Shown here in pieces: positions 8,516-15,825 of a DNA stretch of 42,072 nucleotides (position 1 is the stretch's first letter; each line of letters starts with the position of its first letter). A model generated the notes under the pieces. It did not search any database, had not been told where the DNA came from, and was given only the letters and a program-made list of their open reading frames with translations. Source of the DNA: Clostridia bacterium (GTDB lineage: Bacteria > Bacillota > DULZ01). Location: the NCBI GenBank assembly GCA_012840125.1, contig DULZ01000043.1:1-42072 (forward strand), in the 5' to 3' direction. The translations under genes were made by a program, and so were the position numbers.

Positions 8516-8565
8516 TTATGTCACCGCCTTTTCGACATCCGTGTTTCTATATTCTCTATATTCTG

Positions 8566-8603
8566 TTGAACAAAGTCGCCTTAAAAAAGGCGACTTTGTT
8601 CAA
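8566..8603. other. Perfect 15-bp stem-loop between peroxidase and polyferredoxin genes
   Basis: TTGAACAAAGTCGCC and its exact complement flank an 8-base A-rich loop. It lies in the 123-base gap between two same-strand genes. On the coding (minus) strand the loop reads as a T-run, but no T-run follows the stem. It may be an RNA processing or stability element, or a partial terminator. The 9-base direct repeat AGAATATAG occurs twice right after it on the minus strand. Confidence 0.7.
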
Positions 8604-8638
8604 AAATAAGGAGAGGGAAGCTCAAATTGAAGCTCAGA

Positions 8639-9682
8639 TTAAGGTAAAGCAGGTTCTTCTACAATCGGCAGTGTGCCGCTGAGGGACTCTAAGAAAGCTA
8701 CCAGATCAGCTTTTTCTTGGTCTGTTAAGTTCAGCGGCTGCAGCAGAGGACTCTTGTTCGGATGCTCGCCTCCGCCGTTGTTGAAGAAGTCAACTACTTC
8801 TTCCAGGGTCTTCAGGCTACCGTCATGCATGTAAGGCGCAGTATGTCCAATACCCCGCAGAGCCGGTGTCTTGAACTTATCGGTATCTTCAGGGTTCCCG
8901 GTGAATTCGGCTCTACCCCTGTCAATGGAGGGATCGTTAACGATACCGACGTTGTAGAAGTTGTTGTCCGTTAAGCTGGGTCCATTATGGCAGTTGACGC
9001 AGCCGGCTTTGCCCACGAACAGGTCCAATCCTCTCTTAGCTTCCGCGGAAAGGGCTGCATCATCACCGGCTAAGTACTTGTCGAAAGCGGAATCGTTAAT
9101 GACGACGGTCCTTTCAAAAGCCGCAATGGCTTTGGCCACATTTTCGGGAGTAATGCTGTCGGGTCCGAAGACTTGCTCGAATCTTTCCACGTATTCGGGA
9201 ATAGCGCTCAACTTAGCCACCAATTGATCCAGGGGCAAGTTCATTTCCACTTCGCTCTGAATCGGCCCTAAGGCTTGTTCTTCCAAAGTCATGGCCCTGC
9301 CGTCCCAGAACTGGCTGCTCAGGTAACCTGCGTTGATGATGGTCGGGGAGTTACGATGACCTTGATGCCCTTGGAAGCCCAAGAAAGTTCTCCGGTTGTC
9401 GCTCCATCCTTTCGCAGGTTCGTGGCAGGAAGCGCAGCTAATGGTATCGTCGCCGGATAAGCGCTTGTCAAAATAGAGCATTTTACCTAACTCAATTTTT
9501 TCGGGAGTCATCGGGTTGTCCACAGGAATCGGCATGTCTCCTAAAGGTCCGAACACCACTTTGGGATCGAGTTTCACCGCTGAGGTAGTGGCGGGCGGAG
9601 TTGTGGTGGTTGAGCCGCACGCAGTCACCAGTAGGGACAGGGCTAGAATCCCTACGGCCAAAATCAAACCCTTCTTTGACAT
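8639..9682 (-). CDS. Di-haem cytochrome c peroxidase, lipoprotein (CCP/MauG family)
   Basis: The 347-residue product has a lipoprotein signal with lipobox LLVTAC (Cys22), so it should be anchored outside the membrane. Two c-type haem motifs are present, CASCH (83-87) and CVNCH (228-232), in the order and spacing of bacterial di-haem peroxidases. GHRNSPTIINAGY and the late TAPYMHDGSL region also fit the family. It would reduce H2O2 with electrons from a small copper protein or cytochrome; the cupredoxin lipoprotein next door is an obvious candidate. I chose ATG 9682, which follows GGGGGGTAAC, over a codon at 9700. MauG-like oxidation of a protein partner is an alternative role. Confidence 0.9.
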   Translation of the reverse strand: MSKKGLILAVGILALSLLVTACGSTTTTPPATTSAVKLDPKVVFGPLGDMPIPVDNPMTPEKIELGKMLYFDKRLSGDDTISCASCHEPAKGWSDNRRTFLGFQGHQGHRNSPTIINAGYLSSQFWDGRAMTLEEQALGPIQSEVEMNLPLDQLVAKLSAIPEYVERFEQVFGPDSITPENVAKAIAAFERTVVINDSAFDKYLAGDDAALSAEAKRGLDLFVGKAGCVNCHNGPSLTDNNFYNVGIVNDPSIDRGRAEFTGNPEDTDKFKTPALRGIGHTAPYMHDGSLKTLEEVVDFFNNGGGEHPNKSPLLQPLNLTDQEKADLVAFLESLSGTLPIVEEPALP

Positions 9683-9712
9683 GTTTCTGTTACCCCCCAT
9701 AAATGCTCTTCT

Positions 9713-10135
9713 TTACTCTTCGACAATAAACTTCATCTTAATCCAGGGATGGATTGTACACGTAGGTTCGTACTCGCCCGGCGTGGTGGGAGCCGTCCAT
9801 AATCTTCTCACCGTTTGTGACGGGTAGACGAGGATTTCGGGCAACCCGGATGCTGCATCCAAGAAATTGTGTTCACCGTCCGGGTCAGTATTCTTGATCA
9901 CGAACAGGATCTTCTCGCCAGTCTTCATGGTCACTTCGTTAGGAATGATGGTCTGAGGCGTAAACTCCAGTTCGATGACCCGGGCATCTTCAGCACCTTC
10001 CGGCACCGGTTCATCTAACACGTAATCGACGCCGGCTTCGGGAGCATCAGCCACCTCGTCCTGATTCCCTCCCCCACAGGCAGTCATGGTCAAGGCTACC
10101 AGCAGGCACAGCAGGAGGACTAGAAGCCGCTTCAT
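9713..10135 (-). CDS. Type-1 cupredoxin lipoprotein
   Basis: The 140-residue product starts with a lipoprotein signal, lipobox LTMTAC (Cys20), followed by a short linker and a single cupredoxin domain. Likely blue-copper ligands are His89 (GEHNF), Cys126, His129 and Met134 (CTIHPWIKM). This is the mononuclear pattern, unlike the CuA proteins of the same cluster. ATG 10135 is chosen because AAGGGGGTGA lies eight bases before it; a GTG at 10147 is possible. It is the first gene of the leftward set and directly precedes the peroxidase, so it is likely an electron carrier to it at the outer face of the membrane. Confidence 0.85.
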   Translation of the reverse strand: MKRLLVLLLCLLVALTMTACGGGNQDEVADAPEAGVDYVLDEPVPEGAEDARVIELEFTPQTIIPNEVTMKTGEKILFVIKNTDPDGEHNFLDAASGLPEILVYPSQTVRRLWTAPTTPGEYEPTCTIHPWIKMKFIVEE

Positions 10136-10180
10136 TTCCCCTCTCACCCCCTTTTTCAGTAATAATATTTGTAATAATTC

Positions 10181-10218
10181 CTGATAAGGATCATATCAGA
10201 ATATTGTATTATGTGCAA
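10181..10218 (-). promoter_or_regulatory. Promoter with overlapping operator, leftward copper/haem genes
   Basis: On the minus strand TTGCAC (10213-10218) and TATGAT (10190-10195) are 17 bases apart, near sigma-A consensus. An inverted repeat CTGATA-N7-TATCAG (10181-10199) covers the -10 box, a typical place for a repressor. The regulator is unknown; a metal or redox sensor would suit the downstream genes. Confidence 0.65.
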
Positions 10219-10357
10219 GTTTTCTTTTAATGAATTTCGCTCCATAATAAATGCGCTTTTTCGCATGAATACTAGGCTTCCGCGGGTCTATAAAAAACGT
10301 TTTAGAATTGCTATAGATATCTTCTTAAGAAAAGTATTAAGAATTTTGTGATTATGA

Positions 10358-10386
10358 TTGCCAGAGCAGTTAGGATGAGGTATAAT
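10358..10386 (+). promoter_or_regulatory. Promoter of the rightward beta-propeller operon
   Basis: TTGCCA (10358-10363) and TATAAT (10381-10386) are separated by exactly 17 bases. The ATG of the lipoprotein gene is 43 bases after the -10 box. TGATAACCAGTATTA overlaps the -10 box and start region and partly resembles the TGATA-N7-TATCA operator of the divergent promoter, so both may share a regulator. Confidence 0.7.
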
Positions 10387-10429
10387 GATAACCAGTATTA
10401 ACAATTATTATTATTAAAGAGGCGGTTTT

Positions 10430-11437
10430 ATGAAACGAATTTTATCTGTCGTTGTCATTCTTGGTTGCCTGTTTTTGTCGACTGCCTGCGGGACCAGGTC
10501 AGGGGGTGATGCCCCGCCGGTGCAGCAGCCTGTCCAGCTAACCAGTGAGAGAAGGCTCTATGTTTCCGCCATGTTTACTGATAAAGTAGTAGTCATTGAT
10601 TTGGACAGTCTGGCGATTGAAGCGGAGCAAAGGGTGGGGGAAACCCCTTACGGTTTGGCTGTGGACCGGGCCGGAAACCAGCTGCTGGCGGCCTGCTCCC
10701 TATCGAATGAAGTCTGGTGCCTGGACTTGACCACTTTGGAGACGAAAGCGGTCATCGCCGTGGACAGACTGCCTGCTTACATAACTATCGATGAAGAAAA
10801 GCGGCGGGCTTATGTGGGCAACTCGGGCAGCGACACCGTATCGGTAATCGACCTGGATGCCCACCGGGAGATTGACAGGATCCAAGTGGGCAAAGCGCCG
10901 GTGAACCTGGCATTATTGCCGGACCGCCGCCTGGCGGTTACCCTGCATGACGAGGGAACCATGGCCATGATTGATCTGGATAACCTGGAGGTGGTGAGCC
11001 GGCATCCCATTGCGGGCAACGCGGTGGGGCTGGCTTTCGACAGCCGGCAGGAACTGATCTATACGGGAGGGCATGGCTTGCTGGAGGATAATAATATAGT
11101 ACGTATTCATCCCTTGCGGGACCCGGATAACGTGGGGCAGCTTGAGACGCCGCTGATGCCTATTTACCTGGAGCTAACTCCGGATGGGTCCAAGCTACTG
11201 AGCTTGCACCACCGGATTAACCAGCTGTTCGTGATTGACCCGGCTACCGGTGTAATGCTAGGTGAAATGAATGCCGGTAAATCGCCTTTTTCCACAGCTA
11301 TCTGGGACGACGGGCGGATGGCGGCGGTGGCTAATATGGATTCCAATGAGGTCCAGATTGTGGACTTGGAGCATTTTGACACCGTGAAGTTCATCAAAGT
11401 GCTGGAAGGACCGGCTTGTATGGTGGTATTGGATTGA
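10430..11437 (+). CDS. YVTN-type beta-propeller lipoprotein
   Basis: The product has 335 residues and a lipoprotein signal with lipobox FLSTAC (Cys20). The rest is made of about 40-residue repeats with the pattern of YVTN/cytochrome D1-like propellers: VVIDLDSL, VDRAGNQLLAAC, AYVGNSGSDTVSVIDLDAHREI and KAPVNLALLPDRR. About seven blades can be counted. Such proteins often sit beside copper or haem oxidoreductases as accessory, scaffold or binding proteins, but no catalytic residues can be named here. No CxxCH haem motif is present, so it is not a nitrite reductase of the cd1 type. AGAGGCGG precedes the ATG, and it opens the rightward operon. Confidence 0.8.
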   Translation: MKRILSVVVILGCLFLSTACGTRSGGDAPPVQQPVQLTSERRLYVSAMFTDKVVVIDLDSLAIEAEQRVGETPYGLAVDRAGNQLLAACSLSNEVWCLDLTTLETKAVIAVDRLPAYITIDEEKRRAYVGNSGSDTVSVIDLDAHREIDRIQVGKAPVNLALLPDRRLAVTLHDEGTMAMIDLDNLEVVSRHPIAGNAVGLAFDSRQELIYTGGHGLLEDNNIVRIHPLRDPDNVGQLETPLMPIYLELTPDGSKLLSLHHRINQLFVIDPATGVMLGEMNAGKSPFSTAIWDDGRMAAVANMDSNEVQIVDLEHFDTVKFIKVLEGPACMVVLD

Positions 11438-11498
11438 GAAACCGTGTTGCCAGGCATGGTGTTGGCATTTATGACTACTCTACGAAAGGAAGGATATC

Positions 11499-11975
11499 AT
11501 GGAAACCCGTTGGAAAACCATCAGTATTATTGCCCTGGTTATCGCCTTAGGGCTGGTGCTGGTACCTAAAGTGGTGCCGGTCTGTAGCGCTATGGTGGCT
11601 ACGGCTTCCGGCGGGCAAATGCCCATGCGCTGCTTCTACACCTTTCGCGCCCAGTCTTTGTTTGCGGTGACGAGTGTGCTGGCTGCCGTAAGCTTGTTTG
11701 TGGTTCGCAGTCCCGACGGCCGCAAAACCGTTGGCGCCATGCTGGCGGTGTTAGGTATCATGATGGCCGTCCTGCCCCTGTCCGGCGTCATGGGGATCTG
11801 CATGCGCAGCGATATGCCCTGCCACACTACGGCCTTTTGGAATACTGTGCTGGCGGCGGCACAGATCCTCACCGGACTGGTGATTGTGTTTTCCAAGGTA
11901 CCGGCTCAGGCACAATCCTCTGTGATTAAAGAGATGCCGCGGCCCACGGGAGAGAAGATAAAATGGTTAGATTGA
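11499..11975 (+). CDS. DUF4418 family membrane protein
   Basis: The 158-residue protein has four hydrophobic helices. The Cys-containing stretches typical of DUF4418 are present: VVPVCSAM...MPMRCFYTFRAQ after the first helix, and GICMRSDMPCHTTAFW before the last. These Cys and Met residues lie on one side of the membrane and could bind metal or form disulfides; that is inference. DUF4418 genes are often followed by an FtsX-like ABC permease and ATPase, exactly as here, so the three likely form one system. AAGGAAGGATATC precedes the ATG. The stop overlaps the next gene by 13 bases. Confidence 0.72.
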   Translation: METRWKTISIIALVIALGLVLVPKVVPVCSAMVATASGGQMPMRCFYTFRAQSLFAVTSVLAAVSLFVVRSPDGRKTVGAMLAVLGIMMAVLPLSGVMGICMRSDMPCHTTAFWNTVLAAAQILTGLVIVFSKVPAQAQSSVIKEMPRPTGEKIKWLD

Positions 11976-13162
11976 TCATCCAGAGCTTGAGGCGCCGGAA
12001 ATTCCAGGCTTTTGCCAACTTGGTGGGTATCTCTGCCGGGGTTGCCGTTTTAATGGCGGTGGCTCTCTTTTATACCAGTATCGAGCAGGGCGTGGAACTG
12101 GGGCGGCAGCGCTTGGGAGCGGACCTCTTGGTCATTCCCAACAATGCCGGGCTGCCGCCGGAAACTGCCCTCTTTACCGGTGTACCGGCCAACTTTTACA
12201 TGCCCGAGAGCTTGAAGGAACAGGTGGCAGCCGTGCCGGGGGTGAAACAAGTGGCCGCCCAGTTCTATACCCAGACCCTGGATGAAAGCTGCTGTTCCAT
12301 CGGGGGACCTTACCGCCTCATCGGTTTTGATCCCAAGTCTGATTGGCTGGTGGCGGCCCTGTTAGGCGAAGAGGCGGCTCGCTCCCTGGGGGAGCGGGAT
12401 ATAATAGTCGGGGGCAACATCTCCGCCAGGGCCGGTCAGGAAATCGTGATCCTGGATGAATTATTTACCATTGCCCAGGTGCTGCCCCCGACCGGCACCG
12501 GATTGGATGAATCCATTTTGATGCCGATGGGATCAGCCAAGGCGCTGGCTAATACCAGTCCCAGTTTACAAGAAATCTGGCAAAAAGAAGGGCCGCCGGA
12601 TGCGCTGATTTCAGCGCTGCTGGTGGTGACGGAGAGTGGAGCCGATCTGGAAGCCGTGGCGGCGGCGGTGGAATCTTTAGGTCGTTACCGCGTCGTGCCT
12701 ACCCTGTCCCTTTTTGCCGCCACCAAGGAACAGTTTACCTTCTTGGTAGCGGTGGTGCTGTTGTGCGGGCTCCTGCTGGTGATCAGTTCTTTGCTGCAGT
12801 TGATTGCCAGGCTTTCCGCCATGGTTTGGGAAAGAAAGGCCGAATGGGGTCTTTACCGGGCCTTGGGAGCCAGCCGTTTACACCTCCTGCAACTCATCGC
12901 CGGGGAAGGATTGTTTCTCAGCCTGGGTGGTGCCGTCATTGGTCTTGCGGCGGGTGGGATTTTATATCAACTGGCCATAGCCTACTTGCTGTCGAAGCAA
13001 GCTTTCCCCCACGTGCCGCCGGATAAAGGTTTCGTCGCCTCTTGTGTGCTGCTGGTTTTGGGGTTTTTCGCCCTGGTCAGCGCAGCAGCCAGTGGGTTTT
13101 CTGCCAGGCAAGCCGCCGGTCTGGATCCGGCCGTTGCCATGGCTAAAGGGGACATTGACTAG
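11963..13162 (+). CDS. FtsX/MacB-type ABC transporter permease
   Basis: The 399-residue permease has one N-terminal helix (about 18-38), a large outside domain to about residue 255, and three C-terminal helices. This is the MacB/LolC/FtsX topology. EWGLYRALGASRLHLLQLI is the conserved cytoplasmic coupling region. The outside domain has a vicinal Cys pair (ESCCSIGG). Such transporters usually act mechanically on envelope substrates rather than import solutes. It overlaps the DUF4418 gene and is followed by its ATPase after five bases. Confidence 0.85.
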   Translation: MVRLIIQSLRRRKFQAFANLVGISAGVAVLMAVALFYTSIEQGVELGRQRLGADLLVIPNNAGLPPETALFTGVPANFYMPESLKEQVAAVPGVKQVAAQFYTQTLDESCCSIGGPYRLIGFDPKSDWLVAALLGEEAARSLGERDIIVGGNISARAGQEIVILDELFTIAQVLPPTGTGLDESILMPMGSAKALANTSPSLQEIWQKEGPPDALISALLVVTESGADLEAVAAAVESLGRYRVVPTLSLFAATKEQFTFLVAVVLLCGLLLVISSLLQLIARLSAMVWERKAEWGLYRALGASRLHLLQLIAGEGLFLSLGGAVIGLAAGGILYQLAIAYLLSKQAFPHVPPDKGFVASCVLLVLGFFALVSAAASGFSARQAAGLDPAVAMAKGDID

Positions 13163-13167
13163 AAGGG

Positions 13168-13872
13168 ATGGTGCGCCCTGTGGCTTTGCTTGTGGCGGAA
13201 CAATTGGAGAAGCGTTACGGCAGCGAAATTATTTTCCAAAACGTTTCCTTTGACTTGCATCCCGGGGAAGCGGTTTCAATTGTGGGTCCTTCCGGGAGCG
13301 GTAAAACTACGCTGCTCTTCTTGCTGGGTCTTTTGGCCCAGCCTTCCGGGGGGAAGCTGTGGTTGAACGGGATCTTGACCAATGCCCTTTCCGACCGGGA
13401 GAAATCCTCATTGCGGAATAAGAGAATCGGCTTTGTGTTACAAAACTCCCAACTGATCGGCACCTTGTCCGTGCTGGATAATGTCCTTTGTCCCGCGTTC
13501 TTTGCCAAGAAGTCTGCCGTCAGGGTGGCTAAAGCAAAGGAACTGCTGGCGTTAATGGGGTTGGAACACCGGATGCACCATTTGCCCAGCCAGCTGAGTC
13601 TGGGGCAAAGAAGAAGGGTGGCCCTGGCCAGGGCCTTAGTCATGGAGCCCCAGCTGGTCCTTGCCGATGAACCTACCAATGACTTGGACCCGGAACGGGC
13701 CGCCCAAGTGGCGGATTTCCTGTTCCGCTTGCCGGAACAAGGTATCTCTTTGGTGCTGGTGACCCATGATCCCGTGCTTGCGGCCAGGGCCCAGCGGGTT
13801 TATCAACTGGAGGATAGGATGCTGAAGCCGGCAAAGGAGAACCACGGCTGCCCGGCGCAGCGGGAACCTTAG
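13168..13872 (+). CDS. ABC transporter ATP-binding protein (LolD/MacB type)
   Basis: The 234-residue ATPase has Walker A GPSGSGKTT, a Q-loop in FVLQNSQLIG, signature LSLGQRRRVALARAL, Walker B LVLADEPTNDLDP and a switch His in THD. Its size and sequence fit the ATPases that pair with FtsX-like permeases such as the one just upstream. ATG 13168 is close to its GAAGGG site, and GTG 13180 is a possible alternative start. It completes the DUF4418-permease-ATPase unit and is probably translated together with it. Confidence 0.88.
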   Translation: MVRPVALLVAEQLEKRYGSEIIFQNVSFDLHPGEAVSIVGPSGSGKTTLLFLLGLLAQPSGGKLWLNGILTNALSDREKSSLRNKRIGFVLQNSQLIGTLSVLDNVLCPAFFAKKSAVRVAKAKELLALMGLEHRMHHLPSQLSLGQRRRVALARALVMEPQLVLADEPTNDLDPERAAQVADFLFRLPEQGISLVLVTHDPVLAARAQRVYQLEDRMLKPAKENHGCPAQREP

Positions 13873-13892
13873 GGAAACGGGAGGAGCTGCCC

Positions 13893-14489
13893 TTGGGAAA
13901 CAAGCGGAGTAGCATGCTGTTCAATTTAATCGCCCCGGTCTACGGTTTGTTTTTTCATCACCAGCGGAAGCACTTTCTTGAGATTGTTGAGCAGGTTTCT
14001 CCCATCTTGGATTTATCCGAGTTCGACACCGTGATCGATATCGGCTGCGGCACAGGGGCGCTCTGTTCCGTGCTTAGCGGGAAAGGCTTGCAAGTGACCG
14101 GGGTTGACCTGGCGGCCAACATGCTGGCTATGGCTATGAAGCGACCGGAGAACCGCCGGGTCGAATTCTTGCAAGGGAATGTACTTGAGGGACTGCCCTT
14201 TGTGGACAAGAGCTTCGATATCGTCATTTCATCCCATGTGGCCCACGGGCTCAAAGCCGGTGACAGGAAGCGCATGTATGCGGAGATGCGCCGTTTGGCC
14301 AAGGCACATGTGATTATCCATGACTACAATGAGCGGCGATCCCTTTTGACTTCATTGGTGGAATGGCTGGAAGGAGGGGATTATTTCAATTTTATCCGCG
14401 AAGCCGAGGGAGAGATGAAAACCTGCTTTTCCGCGGTGGAGGTTATACAGGTAAGTGAAAGAGCCAATTGGTATATCTGTAAACCTTGA
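13893..14489 (+). CDS. Class I SAM-dependent methyltransferase
   Basis: The 198-residue protein has a Rossmann methyltransferase core: motif I VIDIGCGTGALCSVL, the acidic residue at the end of strand 2 in VTGVDLAANML, and motif IV-like SFDIVISSHVAHGL. The N-terminus FNLIAPVYGLFF resembles UbiE/COQ5-type enzymes. The substrate is unknown. The start is TTG after GGGAGGAG at six bases. It is the last gene of the rightward operon and ends right at a terminator. Its link to the copper/haem genes is only positional. Confidence 0.8.
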   Translation: MGNKRSSMLFNLIAPVYGLFFHHQRKHFLEIVEQVSPILDLSEFDTVIDIGCGTGALCSVLSGKGLQVTGVDLAANMLAMAMKRPENRRVEFLQGNVLEGLPFVDKSFDIVISSHVAHGLKAGDRKRMYAEMRRLAKAHVIIHDYNERRSLLTSLVEWLEGGDYFNFIREAEGEMKTCFSAVEVIQVSERANWYICKP

Positions 14490-14518
14490 ACTGTTCAGCG
14501 TTGCTGAGCAGTTTTTTT
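14489..14518 (+). terminator. Rho-independent terminator of the rightward operon
   Basis: AACTGTTCAGC and GCTGAGCAGTT form an 11-bp stem (one G-U pair) with a GTT loop, followed by a T-run. It starts at the stop codon of the methyltransferase gene. Confidence 0.9.
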
Positions 14519-14644
14519 ATAGGTGGCCAAAGTGGTAGCCTACAAATATGACAGTATAATATTGGTACTCTTGCAGGATTTTGCCTAAATTTGGAGAAAT
14601 ATAAAAAATCAGGTAAGTACTTGTAAGCATGGGAGGCTACCAAC

Positions 14645-15145
14645 ATGGACCCGCTTGGTTTACCAACCTGTTTATTCGTGTTCATTCCGGAACAAATCAT
14701 GATCACGGCGCTGGGACTGATGCTGTTCGGCATCAGGTTGAAAGCCAGGTATCTGGTCTTCCTCGGAGTACTGCAGGGCGTCATATCTTATATGCTGGGC
14801 CGCCTGCCCCTGTTTTTCGGTTTAAATGTCATTGTCAAAGTGTTTTTAGTCGCCCTGGTAGTCGCCTTAATTCTGCAGTTGCCGTACCGGGTGACTTTGA
14901 CGGCGATGATGGTCAGCGGGACCATATCGGTCATCATGGAGGCGGTTTTGGTTCCTTTGATGCTAATAATGACAGAATTGCCGTTAACAGAGATCCTGAA
15001 TAGTGCCAAACTCCAGTTTCTCTGCTTTGTGCCGAAAGGACTGCTCATGTTCATCCTAGTCCTGTTGATCCATCGCCACAACATTAGGCTGTTGGACTTG
15101 CATGATTTAGGGATTGCCGGCAATGGGAGGTGGTGGCAGTCATGA
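14645..15145 (+). CDS. Small polytopic membrane protein (sensor-domain-like)
   Basis: The 166-residue protein is almost wholly hydrophobic, with about five helices and short loops. ATG 14645 follows GGGAGGCTACC. The arrangement recalls the membrane halves of AgrC/Spo0B-type sensors, but no kinase or enzymatic domain follows, so this is only a shape similarity. I do not recognise the family. It overlaps the next gene by ATGA, so the two are translationally coupled. Confidence 0.65.
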   Translation: MDPLGLPTCLFVFIPEQIMITALGLMLFGIRLKARYLVFLGVLQGVISYMLGRLPLFFGLNVIVKVFLVALVVALILQLPYRVTLTAMMVSGTISVIMEAVLVPLMLIMTELPLTEILNSAKLQFLCFVPKGLLMFILVLLIHRHNIRLLDLHDLGIAGNGRWWQS

Positions 15146-15825
15146 ACCGGGAAGCCACCTCTGGGACTCTTGCTCTTGTTTTCCAGCTTTTCAACCTGGC
15201 GATCCCCATTTTGGGTATTTACCTGGTAGGCAGGCTACTGGTCAAAGCCGGCAGCTGGTTTGCCGGGCGGCGTAAATATGAAGTAGAAGTTATCCGCAAG
15301 CCGGCTGAGTTGATTAGACTGCAGCACGGGTCTTTAGAAGATAAAAAGGGTACGTACAGGCGCGGGGGGAATATGGAACGGGTTTCCGGCCAAGAAAAGT
15401 ACTGTGTTATTAAAACAGCCGCGAGCCATAGGAAAGGTGCTATGGCGCGGCTGTTTGAATTACCGCGAACTGCTGCACGGCGCCGGAGGACAGGGGCATC
15501 TGCTGCCGGGATTCAAGCGAGGATATCCCGGTCGGCGAGGTCGAGCATGGCCAGGAAATCCCTATCGGCTATGACGGGAATACCTTTTTCCCTGGCCTGG
15601 GCCAGTTTCTTGGGACCCGGGTCCAAGCCTGTCACCAGCAGGGTGGTCCCGGCAGTAATGTTGTTAACCACCCGGGCGCCGTTCTTGATAGCGATTTCCT
15701 GCATCGTATGGCGCGGGTACCGGCTGCTGCCGGTAAAACAGATCACCTCATCTTTAAGCCTATCGGTGGTGTCAATAGCTAAATCGATTTCATCCAGGGG
15801 CCTTGGCTTTATTCTCGGCATGTAG
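15142..15825 (+). CDS. Small membrane protein; ORF overruns into the opposite gene
   Basis: ATG 15142 follows GGGAGGTGG and overlaps the previous stop as ATGA. The first ~75 residues look real: one membrane helix (VFQLFNLAIPILGIYLVGRL) and a basic cytoplasmic tail (WFAGRRKYEVEVIRK). After about codon 80 the frame runs through a strong terminator hairpin (15413-15456), then turns Arg/Ser-rich and lies antisense to the exonuclease gene. The native stop has probably been lost by a small frameshift, or the product is unusually long. The function is unknown. Only the N-terminal part is trusted. Confidence 0.45.
   Translation: MNREATSGTLALVFQLFNLAIPILGIYLVGRLLVKAGSWFAGRRKYEVEVIRKPAELIRLQHGSLEDKKGTYRRGGNMERVSGQEKYCVIKTAASHRKGAMARLFELPRTAARRRRTGASAAGIQARISRSARSSMARKSLSAMTGIPFSLAWASFLGPGSKPVTSRVVPAVMLLTTRAPFLIAISCIVWRGYRLLPVKQITSSLSLSVVSIAKSISSRGLGFILGM
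15413..15456. terminator. Strong hairpin between convergent genes
   Basis: AAACAGCCGC plus GCCATAG on the left pair with CTATGGC plus GCGGCTGTTT on the right, with a two-base bulge and an 8-base loop. On the minus strand it is followed by TTTTAATAA and should end the exonuclease transcript. The rightward small-membrane ORF reads through it. Confidence 0.75.

Noticed and set aside
10430-11437. cd1-type nitrite reductase or NirN-like protein
   Set aside because: The propeller has no CxxCH haem motif and is shorter than those enzymes.
6132-14489. Nitrous oxide reductase (nos) operon
   Set aside because: Although NosR-like and CuA-containing proteins are present, there is no NosZ, NosD or NosL in the window, and the ABC permease is FtsX-type rather than NosY.
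14645-15400. Agr-type quorum sensing pair (AgrB/AgrD)
   Set aside because: The five-helix protein lacks the AgrB protease His and Cys pattern, and the small protein has no central Cys for a cyclic peptide.
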